Part shown: positions 1 through 13,460 of the stretch, in pieces
Numbering within the stretch: the stretch's first letter is position 1
How the letters are laid out: each line of letters begins with the position of its first letter
NCBI GenBank assembly: GCA_023846275.1
Contig: CM043875.1
Coordinates: 23,998,593-24,062,592, forward strand
DNA: 64,000 nucleotides
Reading direction: 5' to 3'
Origin: Vanilla planifolia
Lineage: Eukaryota > Streptophyta > Magnoliopsida > Asparagales > Orchidaceae
The notes under the pieces: generated by a model
Told to the model about the DNA's origin: nothing
The model's input: only the letters and a program-made list of their open reading frames with translations
The model's database searches: none
Program-made: the position numbers and the translations under genes

Positions 1-790
1 TCATTTACTAGGAACCAAGCTAAAATTTTCTTTAACCTACCACCCTTAAATGAATGGACAAATAGAATTAATAATCATAGTTTAGGAAAATTTTTTTCAC
101 AGCTTGTAGGGGAACAATCTAAATATTGAGATCAACAATCTAAGTAATGAAATAGTTAAATTATATACAATAATTTTGTGAATCATAGTATTGGTCTAAG
201 TCTTTTCAAAATTTATCATAGTAATAAGCTTAGGTCTTTCATTAATCTTATTCTTTTAGTAGTGGATTTTTGTAGTTCAACTTTTGTTTCTTTTTTTGCT
301 TCTCATATCTCTTCATTACATAAAATAATATCTAAAAAAATTAATAAAAGTAATAAAGATACAAGAAACTAGCAGATTCTTATAAAAAGGTAGAGAATTT
401 CATAAAGGAGACTATATTATAATTAGAGTTAAGTTAGAACGGTTCCTTCTTAGAGCTTACAAGAAATTTTAAGCACATGGAGTTGGACCTTCTATGATTA
501 TTCAAAAATAGGAACTAATACATATCTATTAGATTTTTTTAGAAAAGTATAAGATAAATACATCCTTTAATGTTAAGGATTTAATCTCGTACATGTTGCT
601 ACGTCTAATACCTAGTGAGCCATTTGAGCTTGTTTCTCTCACATTGAGTGAACTTGTTTATAACAATGCATTAGATCTAAGAGTAAGTAAAGATAGTGTG
701 GAGAAAATTTTAGATCATGAGATAATTTTAACCAAGGATTATATACTTAAAACATCTTTAGTTCATTGATAGAGCAAGCCTCTGATCGAG
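1..790 (+). mobile_element. Ty3/gypsy fossil: 3' end of a pol region (integrase C-terminal part)
   Basis: Around 440-640 the + strand shows, in decayed form, the end of a chromovirus-like integrase: a stretch reading like AHGVGP followed by IIQK and later FNVKDLI. The same block recurs better preserved at 5480-5720, which supports the call. The coding sense is heavily broken and the element is old. Its left part lies outside the window. What follows is LTR-like sequence. Family assignment rests on these few motifs only. Confidence 0.55.
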
Positions 791-921
791 AACTCTTAGC
801 TTACCTATGATGACCTATATAATATTGCACCACACCTGTTGGAGCACTTTTGTACCCATCATCATGATACCATTGAGCCAAGGTCTCTCTCACCTAGGGA
901 GGATGACAGAGAAGAATCTTG

Positions 922-3000
922 TGTTAGTTCACAAACACACATCTATTCCTATCACACCAAATTTATTCAAACTCGAAGCAATTTTCGAGCCAAATAAGTG
1001 TTATATTTTTCATACAAATATCTCTATTATTTTTGCTCTATTTATCCAAACATATTTTATAATAAAATATTTCATCATTGACATTAATTTATGTGCATGG
1101 TTCATCCACTATTATTAGTTGTCTATCATCATCTGGTCGTCTACTACTCTTGATCATTGTTGCCTAGTTACCCAACATCACTTGGTCACCTACCATCACT
1201 AAGCTTCTTGTTGCTCCCTGATTGCCTACCATCATGTGGCAACCAGTAAACTACCACCCTCCAGAAATCGTCAACCTTCATCACTCATCTTGTCTAATAC
1301 TAGCATCTTAGTCGCATTGTCATTGATGTTTGATCATCATGTTGCATGATGACATAATTTTTCATGTCATAATTTTTTAATATATTTTTATAATATTTAA
1401 TGTATTGACCTACTTGGAGTTAATGTCATTGAATTCTAAAGATTATTTTAAATTCTTAAGTGATTTAACTCTAAAATTATCTTTCATCTTTTCTATATTT
1501 TTAATATTTCCAAGTAAGTATTTTTTTCCTTTTTTGTTTTTCCATACATAAAGCTCTCTTTTATCTATAAATAATAAAGGCTCTTTTATTGTAATATAGT
1601 TATTGATTAATAAAATTTCTCTTATTTATGTGCTTCCACATTTGTGAGTAAATGGTGTATACCCAACTCTAGTTGGAAAGATTCTAATTTTACTTATAAA
1701 CATAAAAGCATATAACATTAGCTCACAAACACACATTTATTAGTGTCACATTAGTTCCATAAGTCTATTGGTGCAAAATTATATTATAAATTGCCTAAAA
1801 ATTTCTTAAAATTAAATTTTAATTAACCTGTCGCTATCTGTTGCCATCGGCACATGTTGTCGTCACTTGATCTAACCTAAGTGCCAACATGATCAGAATC
1901 GACCACGGAACACTGTTTGGCATCTGTTAGGCAAACGCCGATTTGTTACCACTCTAATTCGTGACGACCTGTGCTAATTTGCCAGTCTCATCGATCAATT
2001 CTTTTTTGTTCAACTAGTGCCTGCCCAAACCCTGGAATGAAAGTGTCGAGACCTCTGTTCACACTGTGTCAATTGCACCTGAACATTTCGCCCCCTTCCG
2101 TTTTGTTGGCCACCATTATAGTCTCCTAAAACTCACAATTTATTTAGGAACTATTTAATTTAATTAATTTTAAAGTTTTTAAGTCAATTTGTATTCAAAA
2201 TATTTCTTTTATAATTTATATTAAATTTTGGAATTCTAAAATATCTTTTAGAATTCCAAAATATGTCATGATATTTTTAAATGTCATTTTTTATTTTTAG
2301 TTTAATCAATTGTTTCAATACATATAAGATCTCTATAAATAGGTTTACTGATGAGTTTGTAAGGAAAAATGATAGAACAAAAATTTCTTTTACTTTTGTT
2401 CTTTTATTTTTGTGAAGGAAGTGTGTGCGCCTAACTCTTATTGGATAGATTTCAACTTCTCATATGAGGGACAAGGATTGAAGGTGAGAGACCTACCATT
2501 AGGAGAGCTAGAAACCAAATCCCTTATAAGAGATAAGGATCAAAGGTGAGACACCTTCCCCTGGGAGAGTCGATAACAAAACAAAATCTTGCTTTTGTCA
2601 ACACCTGCATCATCGTAAAAAAGGTGAATTCTTCTAACAGTTTTAATTTCTAAGTAGTAATCTAAAATTAGAGTTGCTCTTTCTATTAAAGTATTTCACA
2701 AAGAGTTTGCATTAATTCTCTTTTTCATGTGTGAAATTAGATGTGATAAAAATTACTTCGTAAGATTTTTTCTTAATGCTTAAGGAGTTGTTGTCTACTC
2801 AACTAAATAATCCATATTATAGCTTTTTAACATCAATCTTTAAATAGTTCTAAAATACCACAGATATCATCTAATCTTAATTTTTGCATATTATCTTTTC
2901 TATTTTCTAATAATCTATTGAGCATCTGTAGTATTGTATATTCCAAATTAGATTATAATAGAAGTCTAAATCTACCTTCAACTTTGGTTAGAGACAAGAT
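922..3000 (+). mobile_element. LTR-like repeat copy 1 of the left Ty3/gypsy fossil, with a nested insertion
   Basis: Sequence from about 1718 to 3000 is repeated in direct orientation at about 5990-7240 (shared opening TTAGCTCACAAACACAC, shared AATTCTAAAATAT tracts, shared GTGAGAGACCTTCC blocks and a shared AT-rich tail). Both copies follow an integrase C-terminal remnant, as a 3' LTR would. At 922-965 the same opening words appear about 790 bp earlier, so roughly 965-1717 looks like a nested piece, itself resembling a related LTR. Ends are approximate; I could not define clean TG/CA termini or a primer-binding site. Confidence 0.45.
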
Positions 3001-3559
3001 TTTCTATTAAAAAACTTCTTTTTATTAGTACATCAACTTTGGTTTTTTATTTTTTTTAATATAAAAAATGTTGTTCTTTTCAATTAAAAAAATTTACTAA
3101 AAAAATTAATTAAAATTTTTTTACAAATGTTTTTTTTTCTTGTGCTTGGTATATCTACTAAAGAACTCTTAGCTAATTTTGGATAAACTTTTTCTTAAAA
3201 AGTGATACAAAAGATGTGATTCGAGTCTCCATCATCTTTCTTATGAACCACTTGGTTCTATCTAGGAGGTGGTCTGACAAAAGTGGGACCCTAATCGCTT
3301 GTCATTTTCCTAAAAGCACACCTTATCTCAGCTTTGGTTGTCTATTATTGTAGTCACTTTTCTTTCATAATTTTTTTATAAAAAAAGAGAGAGAAGATAT
3401 CTCAAATTATTTTCTTTTTTTGATATCCCTTTATGTGACAAACTTTTTTTGTCTACAAGATTTGGTAGGTCTTATCAAAAGATAAATCGAAGTTAAGAAT
3501 TAGTTCAAATCTAAAGCCTAAATTTAAACCAAGATCTTATGCTAAAATATCTCAATCAA

Positions 3560-5860
3560 CAACTTACTCAGATAGTTAAATAAATTCTTCCAAACTAATA
3601 ATATGAAACTAATTCTATAAGAGAAAGGGATAATAAGAGAAGAAGTGTCACACCCAATAATTTAGAAGAAAAACCTATGAGGAGCTATAGAAGAAATGAT
3701 CTTTTTGATGAATCTAACCGAGATATTTATAGGAGGAATCATATCATAAAAGAAAAAATAAAACCTTCTGATGAGTTAAACCAAAATGATGATCTATATA
3801 TGTCTAACAAGGAGAAAAGACTTAAGAGCTATTGAGATAAAGAGCATATCCCTAATGTAAAATTAGATGGCCCAACTTTTGAAGGTAGATTTGATTTTAA
3901 AGATTACATCGATTGATATACTAGCATGGAAGACTACTTTGATTGGCACAAAATGGGCAAGTAAAAAAATATTAATTTATTAAGACTAAACTCATTAGTA
4001 TTACTTGTAAGTTTCTTAAAAACTTAGAGTAATAATATATTAACAATGAAGAAAATATATTCTAAACTTAGAGAAATCTTAAGATTAGGTTATACAAAAG
4101 GTTTATTCTAATAACTTAAGATATAAAAATGTTAGAAAAATAATAAATATTTTTCCATTATATTAGATCTATTGAGGAATAAATTAATAAATTTGAAGAT
4201 TATAAACTCTGGTATTATATAGATGAACCCAAATGTGTAGTAATATTCTATTTTAATGTAGGTTAATGGAACATATACAAGCTATGTTACTACCTTAGAG
4301 AAAGCCTATCACGTAGCTAAAAATATGAAAAAAAAAATAAAACTTTTTATTTTAAGAGAAATGATGAGCCAAATCCTTTAAAGGGCCACACCATAATTTT
4401 TCAACGCATTCGTACTTACACTTCAACTATTCCATCCACCATAGTTTTTAAACCTCCCAAACTTGCATTATCATATATTAGTTCTTAACCTTCTTTAAGC
4501 TAACACACTTAATCTAGACTTACCTGTTTTAAGTATCATGAAAAGGGACATGTAACTACAAACTATCCAAAGAAATCCATGACTATAAACTTAGAAAGTA
4601 TTAATGAATAAGAATAGTTAAAATAAGAACAAACATAATGTTTGATAAGAAAGCTAAGCAAGAATTAAAATTATAGAAAATTTTATAGTTAGATGCTCCC
4701 TAACATCCCTATAACTACAAGACGATTAGAAGTGCACCAATATCTTTAGTACCAGCATAAAAATTAAGGAACAACTATATATGATGATCATACATAATGG
4801 TAATTACATTAATACAATATCTTCTAAAGTTGTTAAGTGAATAAGAGCTTCTTTATTGAAACACCCAAACCCCTACTCTGTCATAGATAGATAAAACCTT
4901 TATACTTATTAAGTAATGGTTTTTATATAACTTTAACATTAAGTAGGTATAGCAACAAAGTTTTATTTGATGTCATACCTATGTAAGTAGGTCACTTATC
5001 CTTGGAAGATCATAGCTTTTTTATAAGGATGGGACTTTGAAGGATAAGACTAATATATGTTCTTTTATTTATAAAGACAAAATCATCACATTACACCTTG
5101 CTCTACCTCATAAGAGACCCCAATCACTTAAGCTTAAAAAATTTATTAACAATTCTAAGCCCATGGATAAAGAAAAATGAAAGATAAAGAATTTAAACTT
5201 AATCATATTACCTCAAGTTAGAAAAATATTTGATCAAAAGATTTACTTTAGTTTCTTATAATTAAAGAATTAGTCACCACCTTATCAGACATACTACCTA
5301 TTATACAGGCCAATGATAATAAGTTAATATTTTTTATTAATCTTATTCCCTTACTAACAGATTTTTAGACTTTTGCTTCTACTTTTTTTACTTTGCCTCT
5401 CAAAAAATAATATATGAAAAAATTAATCTAAATAATAAGAGATACGAGAAGCTAGTAGATGCTCAAAGAAAAATTAGAGAATTTCATGAAAAGATTGTGT
5501 TATAATTGGAGTTATGTCAGAATAATTCTCTCCTAGAGCTTACAAAAAATTACGAGCACATGGAGTTGGACCCTTTAAGATTATTCAAAAATTAAGAACT
5601 AATGCATATGTGTTAGATTTGGTAGAATAATATAGGATTAATGTAATCTTTAACGTTAAGGATTTGATCTCTTATAAGACGCCACATCTAATACCTAATA
5701 AGTCATTTAAGCCTGATTCTCTCATGATAAGTGAACCAGCTCTCACCATTACATTAGCCTTGAGAGTAAAGATAATGTGGAGAAAATTTTAGATAATGAG
5801 ACAATTCTAACAAAAGATTGTAAATTTAGAAAAGTTTTAGTTCATTAAAGGGGCAAACCT
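3560..5860 (+). mobile_element. Ty3/gypsy (chromovirus-type) fossil internal region: gag, protease piece, integrase end
   Basis: Three recognisable parts occur in element order on the + strand. A gag region spans about 3640-4620, with a block reading DGPTFEGRFDFKDYID near 3870 and a CCHC-like zinc knuckle (CFKYHEKGH) near 4530. The end of an aspartic protease lies near 4960-5020 (VGHLSLEDH-like). An integrase C-terminal segment at 5480-5720 has AHGVGPF and FNVKDLI-like motifs. Reverse transcriptase, RNase H and the integrase core are absent, so a large internal part is lost. Many breaks; old. Confidence 0.6.
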
Positions 5861-5989
5861 TTTATTGAGAACTCTTAGCTTACGTATGATAACATGAACT
5901 ATATCACGTCACATCTATTAGAGTACCGTTATACCCATCACTTCGATATCACTGAGCTAAGCTCTCTTTCACTTGAGGATGATGATGTA

Positions 5990-7240
5990 GGAGCATTTAA
6001 TATTAGCTCACAAAAACACATCTACTAGCATCACACTAATGTCATAAGTCCATCGATACAAAATTTGGATAAAAATTACTTTAAAAATACTTAAAAATGA
6101 GTTTTTTTATTAATTTCATCATATGTTATCGACCATCAACACTCGTTACCACTGCCTGAGCTGACCTGCACACCACATGACTTAAATTGACTTGACCACT
6201 CTGTTTGATCCACACTTGACATGCATTGACATGTTACCTTGTCAACTCATGATGACCTATGCCAACACGCCAGTCCCACCGACCTATTCTGTTTCGACTA
6301 ACCCATGCCTACCAAAAACTCGGAATAAAAATATCGTGACCTCGATCCGTACGACGTCGAATGCTCTTGGTTGTTTCATAGCCTGTCATTTCACCAACCA
6401 TTATTACCACTACCTGAAACTCATAATATGTTAGAAACTACTTAATTTAATTTCATTTAGAGTAATTCTTTTATAATTCATGTTGAATTTTGAAATTATG
6501 AAATATCTTTAGAATTCTAAAATATGTCATTTAATATTTTTAAATGTTTTCTTCTATATTTCTAAGTTAACAAATTATTATTATATCGTTGAGGTCTCTA
6601 TAAATAAGGATGCTTATAAGGTTATAAAAAATGATGGAATAATTTTTTTTTATTTTTGTGTTTTAATCTTTGTAAATAAAGAGTGTGCACCCAACCTTAT
6701 TTGGAGAGATTTTAATTTCCCTTGTGAGAGATAAGGATTGAAGGTGAGTGACATTCTATCAGGAAAGCCAACAACCAAATCTCTTATGAGAAGGAAAGAT
6801 TGAAGGTGAGAGACCTTCCACTCGGAGAGCCAATAACCAAACAAATTCTTGTTTTTGTCAAACCCACATCATCATCAAAATGGTGAAATCTTCAAATAAC
6901 TTTTATTTTTTAGATAATAATTTATTAGAGTTAATATTAAAGTACTCAACATAAGTTTGTTAAAATTCTCTATTTTATGTATGAAATTAGATGTGAAAAA
7001 AATACTATTTAGAATTTTACTTTTAATGTTTAAAAAGTTGTTTCATACTTAATAATCTAGTTATAGTATTAGAATATTAATATTTAAATAATTCTAAAAT
7101 ATCACACATATCATCTAGTCTTAATTTGTGCTTATTATATTTTCATATTCTTTAATAATTTATTAAACATTATAATATTACAGGCTCTAAATTATATCAT
7201 AGTAAAAGCCTAAATCTATCATACATCACTTACCTTTATG
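5990..7240 (+). mobile_element. LTR-like repeat copy 2 of the left Ty3/gypsy fossil
   Basis: This is the direct repeat of about 1718-3000. It opens with TATTAGCTCACAAAAACACA shortly after an integrase C-terminal remnant, as expected for a 3' LTR. Similarity covers a stretch rich in TTGACC/GACCTG words (6120-6300), the TATAAATAAGG-like block near 6598, the paired 'AACCAAAT..CTTATGAGA' blocks near 6775, and the AT-rich tail ending near CCTAAATCTA (7210). The two copies are visibly diverged, which indicates an old insertion. Confidence 0.5.
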
Positions 7241-7965
7241 AAAGATAAGGATAAAAGATGAGAGATTTTTCATCGAGAGTCAACAACCAATCAAACTTTT
7301 GTGAGAGATAAGAATCAGAGATCTTCCACTGATAGAATCAACAACCAAATAAATTTTTGCTTCCACCAACACCCATAAATCTACAACCACCCTTTTACTC
7401 TCATGATCTAATCACCAAACTACTACCTTCCTCAAAGAGGCTCTAATTCCCAGCCTATCATCTTATTACTCTTTTAACCAAGCTTTCCTATTAACCCAAA
7501 TCTCCATCTCTTCAACTTTTTTCATCTTTAGTGCTCTATATGCCAACTCTAAAGGAAACTACAAGCCATTATTATAAAAAAAGTACTCTTTCTAAAACTT
7601 TATTGTTTAAGTGATTGTCTAAAGTTATGGTTACTCTTTTTTAATTAAAGTACTCTATATAAAGTTTGTCTTAATATCTCTATTTTATTTGTACAAAATT
7701 ACATGTGATAAAATTGCTCAATAGGACTTTATGCTTAACTTTTAACATATTATCACCTTCTCTACTAAATAATCTATGTTACAAATTTAGAAGCTAATCT
7801 TTGAATAATTATAAAATATCACACACTCTACTTCACCTTAATTAGTATACAATATCTTTTGACATTCTTTAATAACATGTTGTGTTTCTCTAATATTATC
7901 GACTCTAATTACACCCTAATAAAAGTCTAATTTACCTTACATCACAAATCATGTCTATCTCATTT
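7240..7965 (+). repeat. Third, partial copy of the LTR tail, in tandem
   Basis: Beginning with GAAAGATAAGGATAAAAGATG, this stretch repeats again the blocks seen at about 2480-3000 and 6725-7240: the AACAACCAA/AAACTTTTGTGAGAGATAAG words, then ATTAAAGTACTC, then ATAAAATATCACACA and CTCTAATTACACC. It abuts copy 2 directly, so the LTR tail is present twice in a row here. About 7385-7585 looks unrelated to the other copies and may be an insertion. Confidence 0.5.
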
Positions 7966-8145
7966 TAAATATTATTTCTAGGCTATTAGATCACACAATA
8001 AGTAGTTCATCACATATTATATATGTACCATAATAGATATCATCTCTTGCTATTAGATCAAATAGTAAGTAACTCATCACATATCGTGTAGGATCTAGTA
8101 TCAGTGGTACCATATCATAACACATCATCTCATCCCCACTTATAG
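7965..8145. repeat. Dispersed repeat shared with 19945-20125
   Basis: About 180 bp, with the ordered words TCTAGGCTATTAGATCACA, AGTAACTCATCACATAT and GATACCATATCATAACACA, reappears in the same orientation at 19945-20125. The second copy lies beyond a minus-strand primer-binding site, so both may be pieces of one LTR family. Divergence between them is considerable. Confidence 0.5.
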
Positions 8146-9898
8146 TGATAGCAAAATAGGGCAACTAAAGTTAATATCATTATACAAATATCATTATTCT
8201 TATTTTTTAATCATTCTAGCTATAATATATCTATGATATTGTAATATCATCATTAATAGAATCATCATAATGAAACTCATATAACCTAAATTGTATTATA
8301 TACTCATGTAGTCTCATTTCATAAGTATTTATCTTTTATTTTATTCTTTTGAATTATAATTTCTTATTTACTTTCTCTATTCTTTTTCTTATTTATTTCT
8401 CATATTTTACATTACTAGTGTCATTAAATTGATTAAATGTTTTACTTTTTTACTTTTATTTCTTATCACACAACATGCCATAAAGATGTAGAACATGGTA
8501 CAAAACAAAAAGAATAATATATCATAATATTAAATGCTAAATAATTATAACATGATATCATAGTTATATTATAGTTATTTAGAATTTATCTACGTGCTCT
8601 CCTTGGGAAAATTTTTGTATTAACTTTTATTTTTCTTTAGCTTCTTATAAATGAATATTAAATATCCAATTAAAAACAACTATCACTCCATTGTTCCTCA
8701 ATAATGACTCAAAGAACATTCTTAAATCTATGTATTTATAATTCAATTGAATTATAAATTTTATAATTTAGAAATTACTCATATTTAAACAATGTTAACA
8801 AGATAACTATGTGATTTATAGTCTTGCTTTGACATTATCACACAAATCCAAAATTGTTATTATGGCTTCACTATTTTTAAAATAATATTATTCAAAAGTA
8901 AATCCAATGTTACATATTTAAACTATATTTTTACTTCAATATGGTAAATTCTATTAATGATCTTACATTGTTTTGAAGAAAAACTTTTAACATTTCTCCT
9001 TTTACGCTCAAATTTGTTTAATATTGTTTGACAACCTTTAAGCATCATATAATTTCTCATGTGCATCAAAAGTAAGGAAATACATAATAACACATTAATT
9101 TTCCCTTTCTTATGTAAAAAATTACAAACATAACACTCAACCATAGTTGCTAAGGCTTGAATTTAAAAAGACAACCCTTTTCTATCTAGATTTTAACACA
9201 AAAAACTAAAAATCAACTCCTTGCAACTCTTGCAAAAGTAAAAAAGATAAAGCTCGATAAGAAATTAAAGTCAATCATAACATTTCCACTTTTTGAATAC
9301 CTACTTACGACTGTGTTATTCCTATCGAATCGAAGAGAAAGGGAACAACAATATTGGGTCATGAGTCCTCAATCTTGGTCGTAAAAACTGTGTAAGGTTA
9401 CATGATGATGAGGCAATTAGGATTGGAAGCTAGGGAGGTTGACCGCTCTTATAGAAGAAAAGAAAAACAAAAATCCTTTATTTGGTTGAGAGGTAGGGGA
9501 AAGGAAGCTAAGGTTTCTTTTTCTTTTTTAACTTACTATATTTTTTTATTAATTATTTAAATGGTAAATTATATATTATTAATAATTCTCTTTTTTTAAT
9601 AAATTTTTATTGAATAAAAAAAACTCTAATTATGATGTAACAAAGATTGGCGTATTAATCTCGGTGAGCTCGATATTCATTTTTTAAATATAAAATATTT
9701 GATAAATATACATTTTACAAGAAAATACCTAAAAATTTAATAAATACACATTTTACAAGAAAATACCTAAAAATTTAATAAATTTTATTAAAAATTAAAA
9801 TCTTAATTCTATTTATCAAATCAACTAAAACTATTCAAAATCAATGTTGTAAAATTCAGGTCATTACAACTTAACCAACTTAAGAAAAATTTAGTCCT
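8146..9898. other. AT-rich intergenic stretch without recognised genes
   Basis: I see no convincing coding region. The open frame at 8923-9144 (minus) is short and has no motif. A slightly less AT-rich patch at 9300-9480 is unassigned. A small tandem repeat lies at 9711-9786. Confidence 0.6.
9711..9786. repeat. Two-copy 38-bp tandem repeat
   Basis: The unit beginning CATTTTACAAGAAAATACC starts at 9711 and again at 9749; the two copies are almost identical. Confidence 0.85.
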
Positions 9899-10023
9899 TA
9901 AATTTGAATGTGTAGTGAAAGAAATTGATAACTACATCTTGGGTTTATTTTAAATTTTTTTCTAAAACTTAAAATAAGCCCAAGATGTAATTATCAGTTT
10001 CTTTCACTACACATTCAAATTTA
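9899..10023. repeat. Near-perfect inverted repeat (hairpin), MITE-like or small-RNA precursor-like
   Basis: The left arm (about 9899-9954, beginning TAAATTTGAATGTGTAGTG) is the reverse complement of the right arm (about 9968-10023, ending CACTACACATTCAAATTTA), with about four mismatches over some 55 bp and a loop of roughly 13 bp. The flanks do not give an unambiguous target-site duplication: a TTA/TAA triplet occurs at both ends but overlaps the palindrome. It could be a foldback MITE or a young inverted-repeat small-RNA locus; the sequence alone does not decide. Confidence 0.85.
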
Positions 10024-13000
10024 CTTTTATTATACGATTATATCTTGTATTTTACTAGTGACTTCATTTTCTTTAAGCAATTGTGTTATGATGCAATTGA
10101 TATAAGCATTCGGTTACTCTCCACAAGCTATTATAATTTACAGGAATCGATGGCCTAAGATGTTTTACTTCAACAATAATTGAATGACATAGTTTATGAA
10201 GTTATAAAATCAAATGATGCTTCTCCCTAGTGACAAAAGAGAAAACATTCAAAGAAACAACTTCAAGGTGCAGAGTGGGTAAGGTAATCAACTCTCCAAT
10301 TCCCACAAATTTTACAGGAGTCAACAAAGCTCTTCTCTTTTTATCTAAGAATAGCCAATTCAAGAAATAATAACTAGTAATGTAAACATTTAAAATATTT
10401 TTCTTTTCTATTCTCACTCTTCTTCAAATTGGTTTTCATCATATCTTTGTATACTTAATTCATTATATGTCTCAAACTTCTTCAAGCAATTGAACTAACA
10501 AAGATTTTATTCCTCTATATTAGTCATAAATCATGTAAATTGAATCAATCAAATAAAGTAAGATGTATATATGCCCAAATAAGATTTAAATCTGTCATCA
10601 AAATTTCTTACTTACTGAAATAATATAATAATTATATAATTTTTTAAGCAGCATACAAACAAATACAAGATATCTCAATTTCTTTATTTTTCTTGATTAA
10701 ATCTTTCCTTTAAAAGGTCATTCTTTTAAAAAAAATTATTCTCTTCTAAACTATTATTAATTTGCTAATTAATTAGTTTAATTGTCAATTCAAATTAATG
10801 TAAAGTCTTACATTTCCTTAAATATGAACATCCATTCCAAAAATTTAAAATATTAATGTTAAATGTTTTTTTTAGACTTATGATTTTGTTACCATATATC
10901 ATCTAACTCATAAATTTTTCTAAATGATCAATCTTTATATATTATATTATTCAATTAAAATTACAAAGTAAATAACATTTTTAATGACCACTCCTTAACT
11001 CTTCAAAGGTGAATGAAAACTTCACATTTCAACTTCTCTTAATAATAAAGATACTTATAATAATTAAGAGGTAAAATTATAATTTTATTTGCAAAAATAA
11101 TAATTCTTTGTCAATAAAATCTAGATTGTCATGTTACCTTAATTATATCATTCATTTTCTTGACAAATTGTACATCAACTAACCATACAATAGATATTTT
11201 ATTTTTTTCCCTTTCATAGTCTCCTTTTATTCTTCATAAAATTTTCTCTTTTTGAGCATATTATTTGAATTAGTTTATTTCACATGATTATGCCTTATTA
11301 TTATATAATAATTAAAAAAATAATATTTAATATTATATTTTATTTGCTTTGCCTAAAAGATAAATAAATTAATCTCATTGTTTAAGCTCCATTGTACTCA
11401 TTACCTTTACTAATTTAAGCTTAAGTTCATCTCCAAAACTATCAACAACTTGTTTAAGATTCATGGACAAACTAAAACTACCTTTAAGTGCTAAGATAAA
11501 ATTAAGAAATTCAATATCCTTGAGTTTGATTCATGTGATCTCTTTATAACTACTAAATTTTCTTCTACCTGACTATTTTCTCTCATATTGCTCCAAAATC
11601 ACATCTTCAAATTCCCTCCTTAAGCTTTTCATTTCTTAACTTCAATCCTTTCAATATCTTATTTTGTTGTTTGTCTTTAATAACACTTTTTTTTTTATAA
11701 ATTTAGATTTTCTAAAGACCAAACATTTCTCCATGATACCTTCTCTTACAATTGGCTAAATATCCCCACATTTAAAAACATTAGCTTGTAACAAAAAATT
11801 CCATTTGATAACATTATTAAGCATATCCTCTATTAATTCCTCTTGTCTGGCTACATCTGCATCTTTGGAAACGAAAATGTTATATCACATTTCATTAAAA
11901 TTTTTTCCTAGGGGTCTTCTCACTATTTAGGTATCTTATATTAAGTAGTGCAAATTGAAGTTGCTTTTTTGATAAAGCATTTTAGGAGTTTCCAAGGTGA
12001 TCTTAAACTTTATTATTTCAAGGCCTTATTCTATATAAAATCTAATAAAGTATCCTAATTTGGTGTCTTCAAAGTAGTTTAGCTTCTTCAATCCCACCAT
12101 TTCTTTCAATAGTTTGTTTAAATCTCAAAATTATTCTTCAACATATTCAAAAGTATGTAGTTCATAAACTTTTACTTTAAAATATTATTTCATAAACTTC
12201 AATGATGCAAACATTTTAAGAAAATAACTATTGCCAATCTAAAATTATGAAATTATATATATTACTAGAAATAACATAACTTGAACACCTCTCAAGTAAA
12301 TTAAATCTTCTTTATGGATACAATTAATACATGGGTTAGATAAAGTTATCACATCAATGTATGCATGTAACTCAAACAAAGCTGAGCATTTTGTCTTATT
12401 AACACCATCCAAATTTTTAAATAATCATGAGTTTGACTTTTTTTCCTATCAAAATATCATATTCATTAGTTATGACCTCGATCTTATCATTTTGGCTTAC
12501 ACAACCATGATTTGTTTTCTTATATTGCAATGATCAATTAAATAGTTTCTAATTGTATTTATCTACAAAACTTGGTTAAAATATTTATAAATTCAATACA
12601 GTATTAAGAATTATTTTTTCTTTAGTTCTTAAATAATTTGTATTATACCAATCCTTGAGAAACTTATTTATATATTTGTCTCATCATATCCCTTTTAACA
12701 CCATCCTTTAATCAAATTCTAAGCAAATAATCATGCTAATTAAAAATACATTTATTCTTCTTGCTAACATATAATTTTTCTTATTTTAAATATGATGGAG
12801 CTCAATAATATTTCATTTATCCATCATAACAACTATTTAGAAAAGAATTATGATCACAAAAAATTCATCACTTCCAATTATCAAAAGTCATATTACTTAT
12901 TGATTCTCATTACTTTATTATACCACAAATAATCACTTTTCTTAGATCTTAATTTAATACCTTTAATTTTATGCCTTGTCGTCTATTTGATCAATTAAAA

Positions 13001-13340
13001 TTGGCTATTAAATCTTTTTCTAAATAAACATAAGAATACTCATCACAATTTAAAATCTTAGATACACAAATTATTGGTTAATGAACACATATAATAAGAT
13101 AATATCATAATATTTTAATTTAGTATTTACTTTCATTGAAAAGTGTCAAGAATATAACTTTTATGAGAATAAAAAAATGCTAGCATATATAGAAGCATGA
13201 TTAAAAGATATTTAAAATATCACATAGCTATCATCAATTATATTACATTTAAGATCTTATGAGGAGAAATAGTAATAGCTTCAAAGAGAATGTACAGATC
13301 TACATTGGCATTAACTAAAATGATAATAATTGGAATACCT
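10024..13340. other. AT-rich stretch, probably decayed transposon sequence, no recognised gene
   Basis: No open frame here carries a motif I recognise. Its position, downstream (on the minus strand) of a gag zinc-knuckle remnant at 13351-13460, suggests it could be the decayed pol part of that element. I could not identify protease, reverse transcriptase or integrase motifs in it. Confidence 0.4.
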
Positions 13341-13350
13341 TTATCTAAGA

Positions 13351-13460
13351 ACAATCTTTAGCCAAATAGCTATATTCTTTACAAGCATAGCAACTTTTGT
13401 GTGCTCCTTCACTAACCCAACAATTACCTCGATCTCATCTACCATAATTAATACAATGTG
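13351..13460 (-). mobile_element. Ty3/gypsy fossil: gag zinc-knuckle fragment
   Basis: Read on the minus strand, this block resembles the double-cysteine end of chromovirus gag proteins: a CINYGR-like segment, then GNCW, then CYACKEYSYLAKDC, which has knuckle-type cysteine spacing. The surroundings are heavily decayed. With the minus-strand primer-binding site at 18712-18724 and the 3-kb solo LTR between them removed, the spacing (about 2.2 kb) fits a leader plus gag, so both are plausibly parts of one old minus-strand element. Confidence 0.5.

Noticed and set aside
2590-3050. Search for a primer-binding site after LTR-like copy 1
   Set aside because: No TGGTATCAGAG- or TGGCGCC-like word was found, so the LTR boundary there stays approximate.
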